From Aureispira sp964445645 (GTDB taxonomy: Bacteria; Bacteroidota; Bacteroidia; Chitinophagales; Saprospiraceae), in NCBI GenBank assembly GCA_964445645.1, contig CAYULH010000089.1:1-22473 (forward strand): DNA of 22,473 nucleotides. Direction: 5' to 3'. The notes under the pieces were generated by a model. It was not told the DNA's origin and did no database searches. It saw only the letters and a program-made list of their open reading frames with translations. The stretch's first letter is position 1. Every line of letters begins with the position of its first letter. The translations under genes were made by a program, and so were the position numbers. Below are positions 1 through 6,756 of this stretch, piece after piece.

Positions 1-56
1 TGAGCTGGGGAAAAAGAATCGTTTTTTAGCCCGTTTACTTTTTTAAGACTACTTAT
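1..56 (+). repeat. Dispersed repeat, truncated copy A
   Basis: Positions 37-56 (ACTTTTTTAAGACTACTTAT) recur exactly at 12214-12233 in the same orientation. The match extends left with 30 of 35 bases identical over 22-56 versus 12199-12233. The first bases (TGAGCT then GGGGAA) also resemble 12156-12168. The left part of this copy lies outside the window. It sits upstream of the RDD gene and encodes nothing recognisable. Seen directly; its identity as a family of genomic repeats is inferred from only two copies. Confidence 0.6.
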
Positions 57-96
57 AAAGCTGTTGTCTAGCAATTCTTAGAGAAACGAGGCATTA

Positions 97-131
97 TTTG
101 GAACGTTTTTGATAATTTTTCGGTACTTTTA
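97..131 (+). promoter_or_regulatory. Weak candidate Bacteroidota promoter for the RDD gene
   Basis: A TTTG at 97-100 is followed after 23 bases by TACTTTTA at 124-131. That is one base off the TAnnTTTG -7 consensus, and the spacing is at the upper limit. The predicted start of transcription would leave roughly 30 bases before the ATG at 168. The match is weak because AT-rich DNA produces such boxes by chance. Confidence 0.25.
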
Positions 132-167
132 ACAGCTTTGTTTAACCAATAAGGATGCTTAACCATT

Positions 168-899
168 ATGAAAACCATTGAAATTAATACCGCACAGAAA
201 GTTACGATTCAGTATGAATTGGCCAGTTTGGGCAATCGCTTTTTGGCTTATCTCATTGATGCCATTGTAGTGGGTATAGCCTTGGCATTTTTGTCTGTAC
301 TTGGTGAGGCGGCTACCGAAACACGCTCGGGGATGACCTTATTTACATATTTGGTCATTATTCCAGCCTTTATGTTTTACACCTTGCTCTCCGAGATTTT
401 TATGCACGGCCAAACTATTGGCAAACGCACCATGGGGCTCAAAGTTGTCAAACTCAATGGCGATGCGCCCACTACCCACGATTATGTTATGCGTTGGATG
501 TTTCGTATTGTAGATTATTGGTTATCTCTAGGCTCGGTTGGGGCACTGCTTATCAATGCCTCGCCCAAAAGTCAACGGCTAGGGGGTCTTTTGTCGGGCA
601 CTACCGTTATCCGAACCACCGCACAGCGCAATTTTTCGCTCAATGATATTCTCAAAATTTCTACCCTAGATACCTACGAACCTAGTTATACCGCCATCCG
701 CCAGTTTAGTGAACAAGATATGCTTTTCATCAAACGTGTATTAGAACGGGAACGCCGCCATCCCAATACCGCCCACAAAAAAGCAGTCAGTGAATTGGCC
801 CAACACGTAGCCGAACAATTGCACATAGACCGCCCCCCAAAGGATCACAACAAATTTTTACGCACCCTTATCAATGATTATATTGTATTGACGCGGTAG
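168..899 (+). CDS. RDD family integral membrane protein
   Basis: This 243-residue protein has an N-terminal RDD domain (about residues 18-150) with three hydrophobic segments near 25-46, 56-76 and 113-131. The conserved Arg (R24) and the Asp in the first membrane segment (D31) are present, as is a G-x-T-x-G-K-R motif at 81-87. The usual second Asp of the family, in the QRLGD-type motif, is replaced by Gly at residue 140 (QRLGG). A soluble, charged tail of about 90 residues follows. RDD proteins are poorly understood; some are linked to ion or solute transport, and many in Bacteroidota sit near MoxR/DUF58 clusters. A DUF58 gene is present at 4819-6210, though it is separated and on the other strand. 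The gene converges with the oxidoreductase gene and shares a 3' hairpin with it. Confidence 0.85.
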   Translation: MKTIEINTAQKVTIQYELASLGNRFLAYLIDAIVVGIALAFLSVLGEAATETRSGMTLFTYLVIIPAFMFYTLLSEIFMHGQTIGKRTMGLKVVKLNGDAPTTHDYVMRWMFRIVDYWLSLGSVGALLINASPKSQRLGGLLSGTTVIRTTAQRNFSLNDILKISTLDTYEPSYTAIRQFSEQDMLFIKRVLERERRHPNTAHKKAVSELAQHVAEQLHIDRPPKDHNKFLRTLINDYIVLTR

Positions 900-926
900 G
901 GGCGCAAGATTTTGCGGCCCTACCGC
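893..926. terminator. Hairpin spanning both convergent stop codons
   Basis: GCGGTAGGG (893-901) pairs with CCCTACCGC (918-926), and CGCAA (903-907) pairs with TTGCG (912-916). A single G/G mismatch separates the two stems and the loop is GATT. The structure contains the stop codon of the RDD gene (897-899) and that of the oxidoreductase gene (920-922). Neither side has a clear U-tract, so it may block or stabilise 3' ends rather than act as a classical intrinsic terminator. Confidence 0.55.
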
Positions 927-1975
927 CAATGAACGGCAATTTTCCCAATTGATTTTCTTCCTTGCAAGAAATTATGAGCTTTGTTCAATTCCTCTACAGG
1001 GAATTTTCCTCCTACCGTTGGTTTCAGAATGCCCTCTTCGGTCATTTTTACCACTTGTTGGATGCAATATTGCAGGGCATCTGGACGCTCATCGGCCACA
1101 CGCAACATATTGACCCCTATCACGCCTTGGGATTTTAATAACAATTCTACAATAGGCATAAAACCAAAACCAAACACTAGTTTTAGGTCTTTCAAAATAT
1201 TACTACCAGAACCAGAGCGACTAGCAGCTCCAAAACAAATAATGCGTCCTGTGCCTTGTGTCAATAACTTACGGGCTTTTTTTACGGCCTTGCCGCCCAA
1301 ACTATCAAATACAACATCCAAGCCTTGCTCCCCTCGCTCTTTCTTGATGTAGTCATAAAAGTCTATTTTATTATAATTGATAGGATGATCCACCCCCAAC
1401 TCACGCAAATAGTCGAGCTTTTCTTCCGAGCCTGCTGTACCATAAACAATACAACCTCTGTGCTTGGCCAATTGCACCAATGCCGTGCCTACACCACCAG
1501 CCGCTGCCTGAATTAGTACATGTTCTCCTTGGTGCAATCGGGTCACGTATTCCGCACAAAAATAAGCCGTCCCGTATTGTGTTGCCAAGGCAGTAGCCAC
1601 GGCATAATCCATATCTTCGGGAATAACAGCAGCAGCTCTAGCATCGGCCACCGCATATTCGGCATAGGCCCCAAAACGAGTGAGCGAAACCACTCGCTGC
1701 CCCACTTCAAAACCCTGCACGGCACTTCCAACCTCATGCACACGCCCCACTACCTCATAGCCTATCACAGCAGGCAATGGCGGACAATCCTGATAAATGC
1801 CTTGTCGAGCCATCACATCGGCAAAGTTGAGTCCAAAGGCTTCCGCCTTCACACAAATTTCGTTGGCTTGAACCTTGGGTATTTCTTTTTCTTGAATTTC
1901 AAAAGCAACTTCTGGGTTGCCAAATTTTTTGAGTACGACTGCTCGCATAGTATGGTTGATTTTTGTTTGATTCAT
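920..1975 (-). CDS. Zinc-free quinone oxidoreductase / VAT1-like medium-chain dehydrogenase
   Basis: This 351-residue protein belongs to the medium-chain dehydrogenase/reductase superfamily, in the NADPH:quinone oxidoreductase (VAT1-like) branch. An N-terminal GroES-like domain (about 10-130) carries the typical A-F-G-L-N-F-A-D segment at 46-53. A Rossmann domain follows with the cofactor motif AAAGGVG at 157-163. Zinc-binding Cys residues of true alcohol dehydrogenases are not in their usual places, so a zinc-independent reductase of quinones or enones using NADPH is likely; the substrate is unknown. The start at 1975 overlaps the upstream gene's stop as ATGA, suggesting translational coupling. 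The ATG at 1948 (MRAVV) is an alternative that matches typical family N-termini. Confidence 0.88.
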   Translation of the reverse strand: MNQTKINHTMRAVVLKKFGNPEVAFEIQEKEIPKVQANEICVKAEAFGLNFADVMARQGIYQDCPPLPAVIGYEVVGRVHEVGSAVQGFEVGQRVVSLTRFGAYAEYAVADARAAAVIPEDMDYAVATALATQYGTAYFCAEYVTRLHQGEHVLIQAAAGGVGTALVQLAKHRGCIVYGTAGSEEKLDYLRELGVDHPINYNKIDFYDYIKKERGEQGLDVVFDSLGGKAVKKARKLLTQGTGRIICFGAASRSGSGSNILKDLKLVFGFGFMPIVELLLKSQGVIGVNMLRVADERPDALQYCIQQVVKMTEEGILKPTVGGKFPVEELNKAHNFLQGRKSIGKIAVHWR

Positions 1976-2229
1976 TTTCGCTGATACAAGGTATAGTTTT
2001 TACAACTTCTACAATGCAATTCCATCCACAATAAATTACTTTCCTCCTCTTGGCTGCTCTCTGCAAACTGTATTTTGGTTTCTTGGCCGCCACACACGCC
2101 ACAAATATAGCCCCAAGCAGGCATATTGGCTCCCTTTCCTTCCGAAAAGGGCTTGCCCGATACCTTTATATTCCATTGTTCGCCCATTGCTGCTTGCACC
2201 TCCGAACTAACTTTGGGATTTTTGCTCAT
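1972..2229 (-). CDS. Small zinc-ribbon-like protein
   Basis: This 85-residue protein has two Cys-x-x-Cys knuckles: C-G-V-C in the middle and C-R-S-C near the C-terminus. About 30 residues separate them, a spacing consistent with a zinc ribbon. The N-terminal half is polar with no signal peptide or membrane segment. I do not recognise a named family. It lies directly upstream of the oxidoreductase and overlaps its start by four bases (ATGA), so the two are probably one transcript and translationally coupled. Metal binding and nucleic-acid or protein contact are inferences from the Cys pattern only. Confidence 0.7.
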   Translation of the reverse strand: MSKNPKVSSEVQAAMGEQWNIKVSGKPFSEGKGANMPAWGYICGVCGGQETKIQFAESSQEEESNLLWMELHCRSCKNYTLYQRK

Positions 2230-2397
2230 TGTTGTTGTTTTTTGTCTAAATAAGATACACCAAGATAAACAGAAGCATCGAAAAGTTATTTGATCCAGTT
2301 GTTTTTTGAATTAAAATATAAGAAGTAGTAGCTCCACTATGTCATTATAGCCCCCTAGTAAAGAGCAAAGGTTATTTCCAAATCACTACAATACATT

Positions 2398-2432
2398 TTT
2401 TTGTTTCATTTCATCCTAATGTTGCATATTTG
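2398..2432 (+). promoter_or_regulatory. Candidate promoter of the restriction-modification operon
   Basis: A T-run ending in TTG at 2401-2403 is followed after 21 bases by CATATTTG at 2425-2432, one base from the TAnnTTTG consensus. Transcription would begin near 2439, about 33 bases before the controller ATG. An overlapping alternative is TTG at 2422-2424, then 20 bases, then TTTATTTG at 2445-2452. In that case the -7 box would be the left arm of the inverted repeat described at 2445-2466. Confidence 0.4.
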
Positions 2433-2444
2433 AGATTTTTTAGC

Positions 2445-2466
2445 TTTATTTGCAATAACAAATAAA
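2445..2466. promoter_or_regulatory. Perfect 8-bp inverted repeat before the DUF6471 start (candidate operator)
   Basis: TTTATTTG (2445-2452) and CAAATAAA (2459-2466) are exact reverse complements separated by six bases, and end five bases before the ATG at 2472. The position, next to or over the promoter of a small putative controller, fits an autoregulatory operator. As RNA it could also form a hairpin near the start codon. Function is inferred; the repeat itself is seen directly. Confidence 0.4.
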
Positions 2467-2471
2467 ACATT

Positions 2472-2747
2472 ATGGTTTATTCAAATGATAAAGTAAAACG
2501 ACTTTTAAAATCAGAGTTGGTTAAAAGAGGCATCTCCATTTCAGAATTAGTTGATTTATTAAAGGAAGTTGGTGTTTACGAAACAAAGTCAAGTATTGCC
2601 AGCAAAATCAGTAGAGGGACGTTTAGTGCTAAGTTTTTGTTAGAATGTTTATCGGTTATCGGTTGTAAATATTTAGAAATAGAGCATTACGAATTGGCAT
2701 TAAGCCAAGTTGCTGAACCAAAAGTGAAGTATAAAAAACATGAATAA
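2472..2747 (+). CDS. DUF6471-like small protein, putative controller of the restriction-modification system
   Basis: This is a 91-residue, helix-rich protein with a K-x-x-L-K-S-E-L opening, a middle that looks like a helix-turn-helix (I-S-I-S-E-L-V-D-L-L), and K-I-S-R-G-T-F-S-A-K-F. I recognise the pattern as DUF6471, small proteins I recall beside DNA methyltransferases. Its gene overlaps the methyltransferase gene by 8 bp, so the two should be co-transcribed and translationally coupled. The likely role, by analogy with C proteins of type II systems, is transcriptional control of the methyltransferase and possibly the nuclease. The inverted repeat at 2445-2466 is the obvious candidate binding site. 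Base composition is more AT-rich than the flanking genes. Family assignment is from memory of the motif; regulation is inferred. Confidence 0.75.
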   Translation: MVYSNDKVKRLLKSELVKRGISISELVDLLKEVGVYETKSSIASKISRGTFSAKFLLECLSVIGCKYLEIEHYELALSQVAEPKVKYKKHE

Positions 2748-4068
2748 CAAATTGAAGTTTATAGATTTATTTGCTGGATTGGGAGGAATACGATTGGGGT
2801 TTGAAAACGCCTTTCAAGCACTTGGTTTTGAAACAGAATGCGTGATGACCTCCGAAATTAAACCTTATGCCGTTCAAACTTTAGAACAAAACTTTAAGCA
2901 TAATCTTTTTGTTGGGGATATATTCAAAGTTGGTAATCATGAAATTCCTGACTTTGACTTTTTGCTTGGTGGTTTTCCCTGTCAACCCTTTAGCTCTGGG
3001 GGCAAGCGTCAGGGTTTTGTAGATACACGCGGAACACTATTTTTTGAAATAGAAAGAATTTTACGTGCCAAAAAGCCTTATGGTTTTATTTTAGAAAATG
3101 TAGAAGGTTTGGTTAAACATGACCTTCAAAACAAAGGCGATGAAATAGGCAGAACCTTGCAAACTATTTTGTATAAACTAGAAAAGGAATTGGGGTATGA
3201 GGTAACTTGGAAGGTGTTGGATTCTATTGATTTTGGGCTTCCCCAATCGAGAAAAAGAATTTTTATTGTTGGTACACAAAAAGAAAAAATAGACTTAGAA
3301 GTGTACCACAAAAGATTTAAGCCCTTGAAAGAAATACTAGAAACTGGGCTTGAAACATTAGACACCAAGTTTACCCAAAAGCTATTTGAACGGTTCACTA
3401 TGGAGGAATTGTATGGCAAGGCCATCAAGGACAAAAGAGGCGGCACCAACAACATTCATAGCTGGGATATAGGAATAAAAGGAGCGGTTTCGGAGGAACA
3501 AATAGATTTGCTCAATAAACTTTTCAAGGAGCGTCGCAAAAAACATTGGGCAGCAGAAATTGGTATTGATTGGATGGACGGAATGCCTTTGACACACCAA
3601 CAAATTTGTACTTTTTTTAGGCACGATCACCTAGAGGCAATGCTAGATGATTTGGTAAACAAAGGGTATTTAAAATTTGAACATCCCAAAAAATTGGTCT
3701 ACGAAACAACCGAACAAGGGCAAAAAAAATACCGAGCTTATGACCGCTCCAAAGCCAAGGGCTACAATATTGTTACAGGTAAGTTAAGTTTTGAAATCAA
3801 TAAAATCTTAGATCCCAATGATATTGCTCCAACATTGGTAGCTACAGATGCTACCCGACTAGCCGTACCTGATAATGGCGGATTAAGAAGGCTAACTATA
3901 AGAGAAGGGCTGCGCTTATTTGGCTATCCTGAATGGTATAAAATCCCTGTCAAAAAATCATTTGCATTTAATTTGCTGGGAAATACCGTAGCCGTGCCTG
4001 TTGTTGAACATGTTGCACAAAGACTAGCCAAGAGTTATGCAAACAAAGCATTAGCTTATACTCAATAA
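2740..4068 (+). CDS. DNA (cytosine-5-)-methyltransferase of a type II restriction-modification system
   Basis: This 442-residue enzyme transfers a methyl group from S-adenosylmethionine to C5 of cytosine in its target site, protecting host DNA. All main C5-methylase motifs are visible: motif I F-I-D-L-F-A-G-L-G-G (7-16), motif IV G-F-P-C-Q-P-F-S with catalytic C81, motif VI E-N-V (119-121), motif VIII Q-S-R-K-R (169-173), motif IX around 382-399, and motif X G-N-T-V-A-V-P (413-419). The variable target-recognition region spans about 185-375. The gene overlaps the DUF6471 gene by 8 bp upstream and the convergent nuclease gene by 18 bp at its end. The partner nuclease resembles NgoBV/NlaIV, so GGNNCC is the suspected target. 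Methylase identity is certain; the sequence specificity is not. Confidence 0.95.
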   Translation: MNNKLKFIDLFAGLGGIRLGFENAFQALGFETECVMTSEIKPYAVQTLEQNFKHNLFVGDIFKVGNHEIPDFDFLLGGFPCQPFSSGGKRQGFVDTRGTLFFEIERILRAKKPYGFILENVEGLVKHDLQNKGDEIGRTLQTILYKLEKELGYEVTWKVLDSIDFGLPQSRKRIFIVGTQKEKIDLEVYHKRFKPLKEILETGLETLDTKFTQKLFERFTMEELYGKAIKDKRGGTNNIHSWDIGIKGAVSEEQIDLLNKLFKERRKKHWAAEIGIDWMDGMPLTHQQICTFFRHDHLEAMLDDLVNKGYLKFEHPKKLVYETTEQGQKKYRAYDRSKAKGYNIVTGKLSFEINKILDPNDIAPTLVATDATRLAVPDNGGLRRLTIREGLRLFGYPEWYKIPVKKSFAFNLLGNTVAVPVVEHVAQRLAKSYANKALAYTQ

Positions 4069-4737
4069 AACACCTGTATGTTCACGATAATTTTTGATAA
4101 CTTTTCTGAGCCAGTGAGCATTTTGATGACGTGTCTGGGGATATTGATAGCGAGTATCGTTTAGTGCCTTCAAAAAAGCCTCTTTAGTATTAAATGGTTT
4201 AAATCTAGACCTTTCAGAATACCATACACTAGGTCTAATATTATAAATCACCTGTTTTTTTTCTTGTACTTTTAACGGATATGTGCCACTGGGACACGCT
4301 AATTCCCATATTTTTCTTAGCCAAACATTTTTTATACTTATAACGCCATCTCTCATTTGGTAAGCTAAAATCAAGTAATCGGAATCAATTCTGTAAGCAT
4401 CTTCTAAAAGAGAATTACAATAAGAATCAAAATTTGCCAAATCAAATCCTGGTCCCCGATCAAAATCAAAACATTTAACTTCTAATAGTCCTTTTGTATG
4501 GTCATCTTTATCCAATAAAAAATCAGGAAACGTCTGAGAATTAGTTTTTTGTTCAAATTCTATATTCTCCTGCACAAACCAAGTTTTCAACCACTCCTGA
4601 AGTAAATTTCCTACAGAATCCTTCGTTTTTATCAATATACTGAGGTCTTTTAAAGTAAATTTTATATTGCCGACTTCTCCAATAAGCTTATATTCATCAA
4701 CCAACTTTTGGTACAATTCCTCTGCTGTCACCTTCAT
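4051..4737 (-). CDS. Type II restriction endonuclease, NgoBV/NlaIV-like (probable GGNNCC)
   Basis: This 228-residue protein has a PD-(D/E)XK nuclease core: F-P-D-F with D72, then L-E-V-K with E86 and K88. Its N-terminus (A-E-E-L-Y-Q-K-L-V) and the segment around the core resemble the NgoBV restriction enzyme family (RE_NgoBV), whose members cut GGNNCC. It is encoded convergently to the methyltransferase, with the 3' ends overlapping by 18 bp. It shares the AT-rich composition of that gene. No frameshift or missing catalytic residue is seen, so the system looks intact. Its promoter should lie in the 81 bases before the DUF58 stop, where I see a 14-bp AT palindrome (4750-4763) but no convincing TAnnTTTG box. 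Specificity comes from family recall, not a search. Confidence 0.82.
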   Translation of the reverse strand: MKVTAEELYQKLVDEYKLIGEVGNIKFTLKDLSILIKTKDSVGNLLQEWLKTWFVQENIEFEQKTNSQTFPDFLLDKDDHTKGLLEVKCFDFDRGPGFDLANFDSYCNSLLEDAYRIDSDYLILAYQMRDGVISIKNVWLRKIWELACPSGTYPLKVQEKKQVIYNIRPSVWYSERSRFKPFNTKEAFLKALNDTRYQYPQTRHQNAHWLRKVIKNYREHTGVLLSIS

Positions 4738-4818
4738 GTTTAAATTATATTTTTTATAAAAAAATACTGCAAGTGATAAAGAGATCCTATTTCAGGGGGG
4801 AATTTCATTCCCATACCC

Positions 4819-6210
4819 CTAAATCATTCCACGAGCCTTCAATTCCAAATACTTATTCACACTATCTACCGACAATTCCTCTGGACGAGTCAAGATTACT
4901 TGAATACCATACTGGCGGAGTTTTTGGACAATGCGGAATTTTTCTTCTACAAATTTGGAGGCGATAGTTTTGTAATAAATTTCTTCGGTGGTGTGGGCTT
5001 CTTGTTGGGCGTAGTCACCAATTTCGGTATTCTCAAAGAATACGACTACCAGCAAGTGCATTTTATTGATTCTTCTCAAGAGGGGCAGTACGCGCGACAT
5101 GGCCGAATAGCTCTCAAAGTTGGTATAGAGGAAGAGCAGGCTTCTGCGCTTGATAAATTGCTTGGTGGCCGTGTAAAGCAACTCATAGTTGGCCTCAAAA
5201 TTTCTGGGTTTTTCCTTGTACAAGGTTTCAATAATGAGGTTGAGTTGTTTGGGGCCATCATCGGCCTTGACGGTTGCACCAATCTTGTCAGAGAAGGTCA
5301 GTAGACCTGCACGGTCGTGTTTCTGTAGGGATACACTCGAAATTACCAAGGCGGTATTGACGGCATAATCCAAGAGGCTCATGCCATTGAAGGGCATTTG
5401 CATGGAGCGGCCTTTGTCGATAACCGAGAAAATTTGCTGCGAACGCTCGTCTTCAAACTGATTAATCATCAATTCGTTTCTACGGCCAGTAGCTTTCCAG
5501 TTGATGCTGCGGTAATCATCGCCCTTGACGTAATTGCGAATTTGTGCAAACTCGTAGCTTGCCCCCAGACGGCGCACTTTTTTGACCCCACGCATGGTGG
5601 AGATTCTAGCTACAGCCATCAGGGAGTAGCGATTCATTTGCTTGATGGAGGGATAAACTAGGATTTTTTTCTCTGCTTCTTTGCGGATTCTGCGCTCTAC
5701 TAGGCCAAGTGGGCTGTGTACAAACACATTGATGTCATTGAAGGTGTATTCGCCCCGCAAGGTAGGGCGTAGGTTGTACTCATAGGATTTGCCAATCTGT
5801 GGCGGCAAGGTGTCCACGATTCCAAAATCCCGACGCTGAAACTGCACCGGCAACTCATCGATCAAGCTGAGGTGTANNNNNNNNNNAGGCACTTCATCTA
5901 TAATGGTCACGCCTAGTTGGAGGCCATAATCATTCTGGATTTTGAGGCGTATGGTATTGTCATCGCCCAAGGAAAGCTGCCGTGGCAATTCTCGTTCGGC
6001 TTGTACTTTTACATTGTTATTAAACAATAAAATCAAATCTACGGCCACTAGTGCGATGGCTGCTACTAGCACAGCCTTGGCCACAGGAAATAGAAAGGGA
6101 AAAATAAAACTCAGAACAAATAAAGTGGTAATGCCTGCAAAGAGTCCAAAAAAGCGTGGACGCAAGTACACCGCACGCAAAGTGAGTATATGAAAGATTT
6201 TTTTCAGCAT
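4819..6210 (-). CDS. DUF58 domain-containing membrane protein (contains an assembly gap)
   Basis: About 463 residues are encoded, including four unknown residues from a 10-N gap. Two membrane helices occupy residues 22-64. The DUF58 signature G-D-D-Y-R-S-I-N-W-K-A-T follows at 230-241, then a von Willebrand A-like domain in which the first metal-site motif is D-K-G-R-S-M (265-270). DUF58 proteins usually accompany MoxR ATPases in complexes thought to aid assembly or metal loading of other proteins; no MoxR gene is in this window. The segment I-I-D-E-V-P before the gap is nearly repeated as L-I-D-E-L-P after it, so the joint is suspect. No co-directional gene lies immediately upstream inside the window. 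Confidence 0.88.
   Translation of the reverse strand: MLKKIFHILTLRAVYLRPRFFGLFAGITTLFVLSFIFPFLFPVAKAVLVAAIALVAVDLILLFNNNVKVQAERELPRQLSLGDDNTIRLKIQNDYGLQLGVTIIDEVPXXXXHLSLIDELPVQFQRRDFGIVDTLPPQIGKSYEYNLRPTLRGEYTFNDINVFVHSPLGLVERRIRKEAEKKILVYPSIKQMNRYSLMAVARISTMRGVKKVRRLGASYEFAQIRNYVKGDDYRSINWKATGRRNELMINQFEDERSQQIFSVIDKGRSMQMPFNGMSLLDYAVNTALVISSVSLQKHDRAGLLTFSDKIGATVKADDGPKQLNLIIETLYKEKPRNFEANYELLYTATKQFIKRRSLLFLYTNFESYSAMSRVLPLLRRINKMHLLVVVFFENTEIGDYAQQEAHTTEEIYYKTIASKFVEEKFRIVQKLRQYGIQVILTRPEELSVDSVNKYLELKARGMI
5877..5886. other. Assembly gap of 10 N inside the DUF58 gene
   Basis: Ten undetermined bases lie at codons 109-112 of the DUF58 reading frame. The flanks are similar but not identical (GGCAACTCATCGATCAAG left, GGCACTTCATCTATAATG right), which suggests two versions of the same stretch were joined rather than a genuine insertion. 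Confidence 0.9.
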
Positions 6211-6259
6211 AATATTCGATCGTCTATCCGTGGTTGAAAGGGTTGAGCTGGTTCAAGAC

Positions 6260-6287
6260 CAAAAGTTAGCCTTTTTTTTAGAACAAA
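6260..6287 (-). promoter_or_regulatory. Candidate promoter of the DUF58 gene
   Basis: Read on the minus strand, TTTG (6287-6284) precedes AACTTTTG (6267-6260) by 16 bases. The -7 box differs by one base from TAnnTTTG, and the spacing is slightly short. The 5' leader would be about 40 bases to the ATG at 6210. Confidence 0.3.
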
Positions 6288-6618
6288 TGAAATGATGGAG
6301 GTATTCGTAATAAGGTCTATTTATAGAAATGCCTTTTTTATTTCCAGTTGCAAAACATTTCTTCATTTTTTTTAGTTCAAAAAAACCGAAAAACACCTTT
6401 AAAAGAGCTTTTTGAGGCAAAAGTAATTTTTTAAAGAAATTTTAAGACTTGATAGGCAGCGTTTTTATTATTGTCCACGTATTCCTTATAATAAAAGGCA
6501 ATTTTTTTCATTACGTACCCAATCGTTTTTTAAAAAGGTTTTCTGATTTAAGAAGACAGTTTTTAGAAGTATTTTAGTAAAAGGCATGGATGGAAACCTT
6601 GGTTTCTATCACAAAATT

Positions 6619-6655
6619 GGCATTCCGAATCTAATTTGGAATGCCTTTTTATTTG
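6619..6655 (+). terminator. Terminator-like hairpin in the leader of the YD-repeat array
   Basis: GGCATTCCGAAT (6619-6630) pairs with ATTTGGAATGCC (6634-6645) over 12 base pairs including one G-T wobble, with loop CTA. TTTTTATTTG follows directly. This is a good intrinsic terminator on the plus strand, yet no plus-strand gene precedes it since the methyltransferase. It may end a short leader RNA or attenuate transcription into the array. Confidence 0.6.
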
Positions 6656-6756
6656 TGCATAGCACAACTTTTGTACTGAATTGGCTTACTTTTAGTATCT
6701 ATTCTAATTATTATCACTTAATAGGGGTTACAGATAACCTTTTAGTAAGCATTTTT

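Larger units (their letters stand above)
6211..6756. other. Long divergent intergenic region before the YD-repeat array
   Basis: About 545 bases separate the DUF58 start from the first likely signal-peptide ATG at 6757. The stretch is T/A-rich with many poly-T runs. It holds a small hairpin (GAAACC TT GGTTTC, 6595-6608) and a strong terminator-like hairpin at 6619-6655. No reading frame in it looks like a gene. An open frame from 6586 continues into the first YD gene but runs through the hairpin and adds an atypical N-terminus. Confidence 0.6.

Noticed and set aside
981..1984. Plus-strand open frames opposite the oxidoreductase gene
   Set aside because: They mirror the reading frame of a clearly recognisable gene on the other strand and show no protein features of their own.
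4750..4763. TTTTTTATAAAAAA palindrome as operator for the nuclease gene
   Set aside because: It is pure A/T in an AT-rich spacer and shows no similarity to the inverted repeat at 2445-2466, so chance is sufficient.
6669..6694. TTTTG and TACTTTTA as promoter of the YD array
   Set aside because: The boxes are only 13 bases apart, too close for the Bacteroidota -33/-7 arrangement, and the -7 box has a mismatch.
6586..6756. Longer N-terminus for YD paralogue 1 starting at 6586
   Set aside because: It would run through a 12-bp terminator hairpin and puts about 57 atypical residues before an evident signal peptide at 6757.
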